From Sisyra terminalis (taxonomy: Eukaryota; Arthropoda; Insecta; Neuroptera; Sisyridae): 64,000 bases of DNA. The first letter of the stretch is position 1, and every line of letters starts with the position of its first letter. Made by a program: the position numbers and the translations under genes. The notes under the pieces were generated by a model. That model was not told the DNA's origin. It saw nothing but the letters and a program-made list of their open reading frames with translations, and did no database searches. Shown one piece after another: positions 58,569-64,000 of the stretch. The stretch is taken from contig OY292276.1 in assembly GCA_958496175.1 (NCBI GenBank), positions 20,292,001 to 20,356,000 on the forward strand, read 5' to 3'.

Positions 58569-58826
58569 CTTATTGGTGACCGAGTGGCCAATGTGACCGC
58601 TCCAAAACTGGTAAATATGATTGTAATATGTGGTAAATATGGTAAATAAATTGATAATTTGATGTTTTTTTATTATTGTTATTTACCGTTGTTTTATAAT
58701 TATGAAAGTCTAGCGATTTTAGGGTTAATAAAAATCCGAAAGTCGAGAAATATTAAAAATTTTCTCGATACGAGATTCAAAATAGTATTGGAGCGACCAC
58801 CTTAACCACTCGGTCACCAGTAGGCT
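58569..58826. mobile_element. Inverted pair of SINE copies (palindrome)
   Basis: A plus-strand head (58569-58615: TTGGTGACCGAGTGGCCAAT, CGCTCCAAAACTGGTAA) faces a nearly full minus-strand copy (58826 down to about 58661). The minus copy starts TACTGGTGACCGAGTGGTTA and runs through CGTATCGAGAAAATTTTTAA, TTTTTATTAACCCTAAAATC and ACGGTAAATAACAATAAT to an A-rich tail. The heads point outward and the tails meet. The outer ~45 bases can pair into a hairpin. Confidence 0.7.
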
Positions 58827-58920
58827 TATTTTAAGTTTTATCGTTCAAACTTGTGTACGATGTCTTTATAATTTACAGTGGTATTAAATTACTCTCTTTC
58901 CACTATATGAAATATAATTT

Positions 58921-58997
58921 CTTTGCTATGGGAATCGAACTTTGGTCAGTGCATAGTGTATATGGAACAGAGCTCATACCACTGAGAACCAAGTGAT
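58921..58997 (-). mobile_element. tRNA-like sequence of a different SINE type
   Basis: On the minus strand TTCTCAGTGGTATGAGCTCT resembles box A and GTTCGATTCCC (58939-58929) is a good box B. No acceptor stem pairs, and the anticodon arm is not clean, so it is a tRNA-derived repeat or pseudogene rather than a working tRNA. Confidence 0.45.
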
Positions 58998-60996
58998 CTT
59001 TTTTGAGTTCTGTAATCATATCACACTTAAGTTCATGTATTTTTGTTGCAAAAAGTAATATGATTGATTCTTTTTATAAATTCAAAGAAGTGGCATTATG
59101 TTCGATACTTTAATAAAAATTGATGTGAATGATATTAATTACTTTGGTAAACTTCTAACGAGGCGTTCGTAAAATACGTCATTTAAAATTTCACCTGAAT
59201 AGGCCACCTCGCCACTTCGTTACTCTACGTCATATTTTCTGTGACTCCTCTTATAAATAATTTATCACGAAAGAAAGATTCCTCCCCCATTCATGATGCG
59301 ATTAAGAGTATACCAATTTTGAAAATGAAAAAAAAATTAATCGTGTTATCCTATATTTTATTTTTACCGTCTTTCTATCGTAACAGAATGATGAAATTAA
59401 AAAAATCAAGAGAAAAATTAAAGTAAAATTGTTTAATGAACTGTAATCGTCGCGTTTTTTTAGACCTCTCGACCCTCTTTGTTCTCTCCTTATATATAAG
59501 CGTATTTTTTGAGCGACCCCTTTTTGATAGATTAAAAAAAAGTGCAAAGTGTATAAGTATATTATGTAAGAGAAACATTTTTTTTTATTGATAACCTCAT
59601 AAATATACACATTTTTTTCTGTTTCACCATTACCTACATTTGCTTATTTGCATTAATTTATGTGGAGAAACATTGACGTCAATTACAATATTTAGTTAAG
59701 TTTAAAATGTACAGCTAATTAGCACATTAAGCAGTTTGTATTTCATTTACCTACATAGATACATGATTCATAAATAGAATAAAATGATGTTTGCTTATTT
59801 GATTTGGAAAATGAACTTGAAACAAAAAAAAATATTTATTTTTATTTTAGTTATCAGATACACCGAGTTTGATAAAAATTTTGAAATATATCACAATTGA
59901 TATTTTTATTAAATTAATTTTTTTACTTGTGAAATAGAGTGGTTACTTAAATACACATATAACATGCCCCAAATATTTTCTTTGTATGTGCATATATATA
60001 AGCGGCAAGCATTGTATCATACTATGTACAATTTTTGTAGACATTTTACTCTTTTAAAATTTCAAAGCGATATTTTTGCATTTTAGTTTCGCTGATTTTT
60101 TTCCTTATTTTAGAGCAACGATCGTGTCTGTAGGTATATTCCAGTGCCAGATATTTTCGCAAATCGTATTTGAACATTTTGTAAATTATATTTAAATAGT
60201 CTTGACTAAGCAAATATATTTTTGGCGCAAAAATTTTGGAAACGAAAAATGAAAATAATAAATTTAAAGCTGCAAAAATATTAATATACTCTCTTTTGTA
60301 TATCATTTTTTACGTTAGTTAAAAAGATTGAGGAATGTCAATTTAATTTGCTTCTGAGTTATTATTTACCGTTATATTTTAATGTAGTGTTTTATATACG
60401 TATAAACTTAAATGCATGAATCTAGAATTGATTTGATTTTTTATTAATCTTAGAAATAAGTTCAAAAGTGGAGTAAATGTTTTTATGGATTTTTAGATTT
60501 GTGAAAACAGGAAATTATTTCATACCGTTAAAAAATACCTGGTCGTACCAATAACTGCAAATGACGGCAGAATCGTTGTTGACAACTATAAATTATTATC
60601 AATATTAACGATAGTATGTTGAGTCTATTTCCTTGCCACGAAAGTGGTCTCGTTATTGATGATTGCAGTTCATGTCATGTCCACCGAACGATTAAAATAT
60701 TGTGAAAGTTATTCAGCCCAGAATGCGGCTATGTAGCATCGCTTATTTAGAATGTCCCAACGAATGACTTCCTAGTTTTTCGAGTCAATCATTAACTTTT
60801 AATGTTATCTCTTGTTTATATTTTTATACGATTGGAAAAATGCACAGTCAACACTTATTTGACTTTTGATAAGTCGTTCAATATGCACACATTAAACCGG
60901 AAATTACGAACGTAAAATTAATGCCGATTTTAATTCATCAAAAAATATCAAGACATAATATGAATTGAGAATAATAGTGCTAACGTAGATGTTAAA
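58998..60996. other. Spacer, no supported gene
   Basis: AT-rich. The overlapping minus-strand frames at 59302-59610 do not look coding. From about 60540 GC rises, possibly the upstream region of the frame at 60997. Confidence 0.4.
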
Positions 60997-61254
60997 ATGG
61001 GACTGATTGAGAACGGAGAACTTCTGAATCATGAGTTGTCCAATCCGTTGGCTTATAATAACACTGAGTTATCGTATGATGAGGCTTTAATTAGTTTATG
61101 GTTGTATCACGAACAGAAATATAAACTATGTATAAGAACTGAGTGCTTTCCTCTCTCATCGTACATTCTTCGTTCACATTCAATTGAGTTATACTTCAAT
61201 TTATTATTTATAAAAGTACTATCAACACCAAATCAATTCAGTTCTTGGTCATAA
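60997..61254 (+). CDS. Candidate first coding exon, uncertain
   Basis: The ATG context TTAAAATGG is good. The first ~45 codons use a more balanced code than the neighbourhood (GLIENGELLNHELSNPLAYN, TELSYDEALISLWLYHEQKY). Possible donors are TTATC|GTATGATG (about 61073) and CTAT|GTATAAG (about 61129); beyond these the frame becomes AT-driven before a stop at 61252-61254. The ~450 bases upstream are GC-richer than average, as expected for a 5' region. I recognise no family. It may be an alternative first exon of a gene beyond the window. Confidence 0.3.
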   Translation: MGLIENGELLNHELSNPLAYNNTELSYDEALISLWLYHEQKYKLCIRTECFPLSSYILRSHSIELYFNLLFIKVLSTPNQFSSWS

Positions 61255-62283
61255 TGCATTATAAACTATTCAAAAATGTTTCAGCGAATAGAATATATTG
61301 AACGTATTTTCTTCTTTTTCTATGGCAGAAGATTTTCACAACGTATTTGAGACAAAGTGAAAAAGTTGCAACATATTTTTCTTGAGCTTTCTATTTTCGA
61401 TTGCCATGTCAACACGTAATGTCTGAACGTATAATTAGATTTAATGCAAAATATATTAAAGCTTGCAATAAAAATTATTTAATTGGTTTTAATCTTTTAC
61501 TTATCTGAATTACAGCATAAAATTTTATTGCATCTTTCTAATGTATTTTATTTTGGTTATTTTCCTATTTATGTATTGGGAACTGAAAATAATCTTCAAT
61601 AATACAATGCACATAAATGAATAGTTTACAACTTACCATATTAGTCATGATCAATTTTCATTAAATGGAATGAACTCTATATTTCTTTCTTTCTAAATAT
61701 ATAAATAAGTAAAAACCTTGATTTTACGTATATAAACTTCTTTAAGAAAAATTTTATTGCGTAAAATAACCAAAATTAGATACACTTCCATCATGTGCTG
61801 GAATTTATCCAAATTTAAAAGATTTTTATTTGAAATTGTTAAGATAAAGAATGTTCAGATAAAAAACATAAATTTATGTTTCGATATTTTCTGTTTACTT
61901 ATTTTTATAAATATTCGCAGGATTTTTTTTTTCATGATTAGATTATTTAAAAGCATACAAATATAGGGTGATCAAACTCATATTGGATATATTTAATTCA
62001 CATTATAGTGGTCATATTTGGTTTTTGATTATCTTCAAAATTGGTATTTGTTTTCATTATTGGTTGATAAACCATTATGGATAGTTACACAGTTACATGG
62101 TGCTTAAAATTTGTAAAAAAAACACATGTGTGCAGTTTACACGTGATAGAAGTGAAACCTTCAAAAATGTGTAGTTCAAGATAATAAGACGAATGTAATA
62201 TTTCGGGAGTAGGATAATTGTAGGGTTTAGCAATGATAATATTGACATCAACTTGAAAAATTATTTTACGTTTTATTCAGATA

Positions 62284-62950
62284 CTAGCTGAACCCACCAA
62301 ACGTTGTCCTGATCCTCTATATTATAATGGCTGTAAATAAATAACTTGAATTTAAAAATATGTTCTGGGAACATTAAAAACCTCTCCCATAGCAACTAGC
62401 AGCATCCCTTGATGCACCTTTTATAACTTATCTTCGAGATACAGATTTTTCAACTAAGGTTTGAAAAAACCTCTTATACCTCTAAAAATCACTACACGAT
62501 CGTAGCAATGAAGTATTGACAGTTAGTGACTATTGTATTGACGATTAAAAATGCCGTTTTTTGCGGTCACAGGTATGTTACTGACGCAAGAAATAGATTA
62601 AAAATATTCACAGATAAAAATATTAATAATGCATCTAAATTTAGTATGGAATTCAAGATATATTACTTTAATGGTGGCCCGCGGAGTTACATTGTTTTTC
62701 CGAAATGGCCCGCAATATTATTTGGATTGGCCACCCCTGGTTTAAAATGTGCTGATTTTTTGATATCTTAAAAAAGAACATAAATATTTAATTAAAGGGT
62801 TTTATTAATATCTAATTAATTGGTATCCAGTAGTTTATTTTAATCGACCTTCTGAATGCTACTTTTATTATACACTCCAATTATGAGTTGAGTTGTGTAT
62901 TTGCTAAAGTTGCATTTATATTGACTTCGAATTCAACTAGCAGCGACATG
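62284..62950 (-). mobile_element. 5'-truncated Helitron copy carrying the same hAT insertion
   Basis: Read on the minus strand, it ends with GTTCAGCTAG followed by T at 62283, with CAACGTTTGG nearby, matching the Helitron end at 6763. Homology continues through ATACCTCTAAAAATCACTAC (plus strand), GTATTGACAGTTA and CAGGTATGTTACTGACGCA. It then crosses the hAT remnant and the DNA beyond it (CTTTAATTAAATATTTATGT, TCAGCACATTTTAAAC, ATAATAAAAGTAGC) with order kept. The upper limit, about 62950, is approximate. Confidence 0.75.
62630..62739 (-). mobile_element. Truncated hAT-like element inside the Helitron copy
   Basis: On the minus strand it starts CAGGGGTGGCCAATCCAAAT and runs through TGCGGGCCATTT, CTCCGCGGGCCACCATTAAA and CTAAATTTAGATGC. 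This matches 6092-6210. The other end is deleted. Confidence 0.65.
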
Positions 62951-64000
62951 ATTTTATCAAAAAATTCTGATATAAGCAAAATATTATCCTATAGATCCCA
63001 ATCAAGGAAAATATCTTCAAGTTATTTGAACTTTGAGTGCTTATGAATGTTAATTTCAATCTCATGCAAATAAACGCAAATAATAAAATTCAACTCTTGA
63101 GTACTTAAGATTGATACCCGATTTATACACGTAATAATTACCCAATCACGAGTCGTTCACTTATGTTATAATGTGGCAATAAATAGGCTGAAATAAAAAA
63201 TATTTCACCTAAGACTTAAAACCCTTTCACTTAAAACCCATCTTTGAATCTTAAGTCTAAATAAAAAATTATGGAATGTCCGATTACTAATTTATACATT
63301 ATAAATATTTTTAAACAGAATTTATCATAATTATCGTAATTAATTAAGATTTATTTGGCTATTGACTTTCCTTGTTGTAAAATGTATACAGCGTCATTAA
63401 GCTTATCTTTAAGGTCTTTATGATTTACCTAGCAATAAGACCTAAGTTATAATGTATGCATCTAGAAGGCCTTAAGTATCATTTTTAACAAATAAAATAA
63501 TACTTTATTTGTACTTTGCATTTGAAAAAAAAAATACTAGAACTGATAATTTTGTACTGAATAAATGCTAACGCAGCTGCATCTTTTAGTTTCATTCACT
63601 TATAACTTATAAGATGCATAGGTCATATAAATCTTTATACTAAAAGAATGTAAGATTACACTAGAACTTCTTAAGTCAATGGTTGTAACTGTAGAAATAC
63701 CGAGAAACTTGGGTCGTATTGAAATGGTGAAAACCCCTATAAAATACTACTGTTGTTATAGGAGTCCTTCGTAAATTCCGTATGGTAATGTTTGTCATTT
63801 TTAAACTTCCTCTCTTCTCTTAGTAATAAAATATTATAGGGATTATACAAAAAATAGAAATATGCGAAAAAAATGTTTCCTTAATAATTTTTGATTACCT
63901 TCTTTAACTTTATTGAAATTTTCATTGGATAGATCCTGGTTTTCGAAGGTAAAGCACCTTTAGTGAACTCACTTACCTTTTCTTTTCATCTAGGACTCAG
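62951..64000. other. Spacer to the window end
   Basis: No supported feature. The last bases contain, on the minus strand, AAAAG|GTAAGTGAG (GT at 63976-63975), a donor-like site, but the exon it would end is mostly outside the window. Confidence 0.35.

Noticed and set aside
59302..59610. 102-codon minus-strand frame
   Set aside because: Low-complexity F/I/Y/K-rich translation with two overlapping alternatives; no domain or splice context.
63975..64000. Minus-strand exon ending AAAAG|GTAAGTGAG at the window edge
   Set aside because: Only ~24 bases of the would-be exon are visible. A donor motif alone is not enough.

Overview
The window is strongly AT-rich eukaryotic DNA with spliceosomal introns, large gene-poor spacers and many DNA transposon remnants. 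The recognisable genes (UTP11, MIC19/CHCHD3, pyrroline-5-carboxylate reductase) and the repeat types (Helitron, hAT and pogo-like miniature elements, tRNA-derived SINEs, a Ty3/gypsy LTR element) suggest an insect. The sequence alone does not fix the order.

Layout. Positions 1-20 kb are mostly repeats: a 2.07 kb Helitron (4690-6763) carrying an hAT insertion, a pogo-like element (10739-11569) split by an hAT element, a 1.1 kb fold-back element (14530-15668) and a ~330 bp tandem repeat (17100-18520). On the minus strand there are hints of a gene: an ATG-free 5' exon with an initiator motif at 13481 and a signal-peptide first coding exon at 9950-10047. An isolated exon-like frame lies at 7033-7215.

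Positions 20.2-29.4 kb are a compact plus-strand gene island: UTP11 (one exon), MIC19 (four exons, 179 aa), P5CR (six exons, 272 aa), and the first three exons of a gene I do not recognise. The introns of MIC19 and P5CR hold fold-back elements. One of these carries a hammerhead-ribozyme-like core in each arm. At 34.6 kb a minus-strand exon encodes a complete 96-aa tail-anchored protein with an RVKF motif.

Positions 35-64 kb are mostly non-coding, with hAT and Tigger-like miniature elements, a tRNA-Ser/Leu-like SINE family, and a nested locus at 46771-49448. There a SINE with its own target duplication contains a 2.5 kb LTR element. That element has two 234-bp LTRs that look identical, a TATA target duplication, and one intact 660-codon frame fusing a gag start directly to RNase H and integrase. 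A second, truncated copy of the Helitron-plus-hAT composite lies at 62284-62950 on the minus strand.

The three named genes do unrelated housekeeping work: rRNA processing, mitochondrial cristae and proline synthesis. I see no sign that they work together beyond sharing a strand and an open region. I found no rRNA gene, CRISPR array or convincing functional tRNA.
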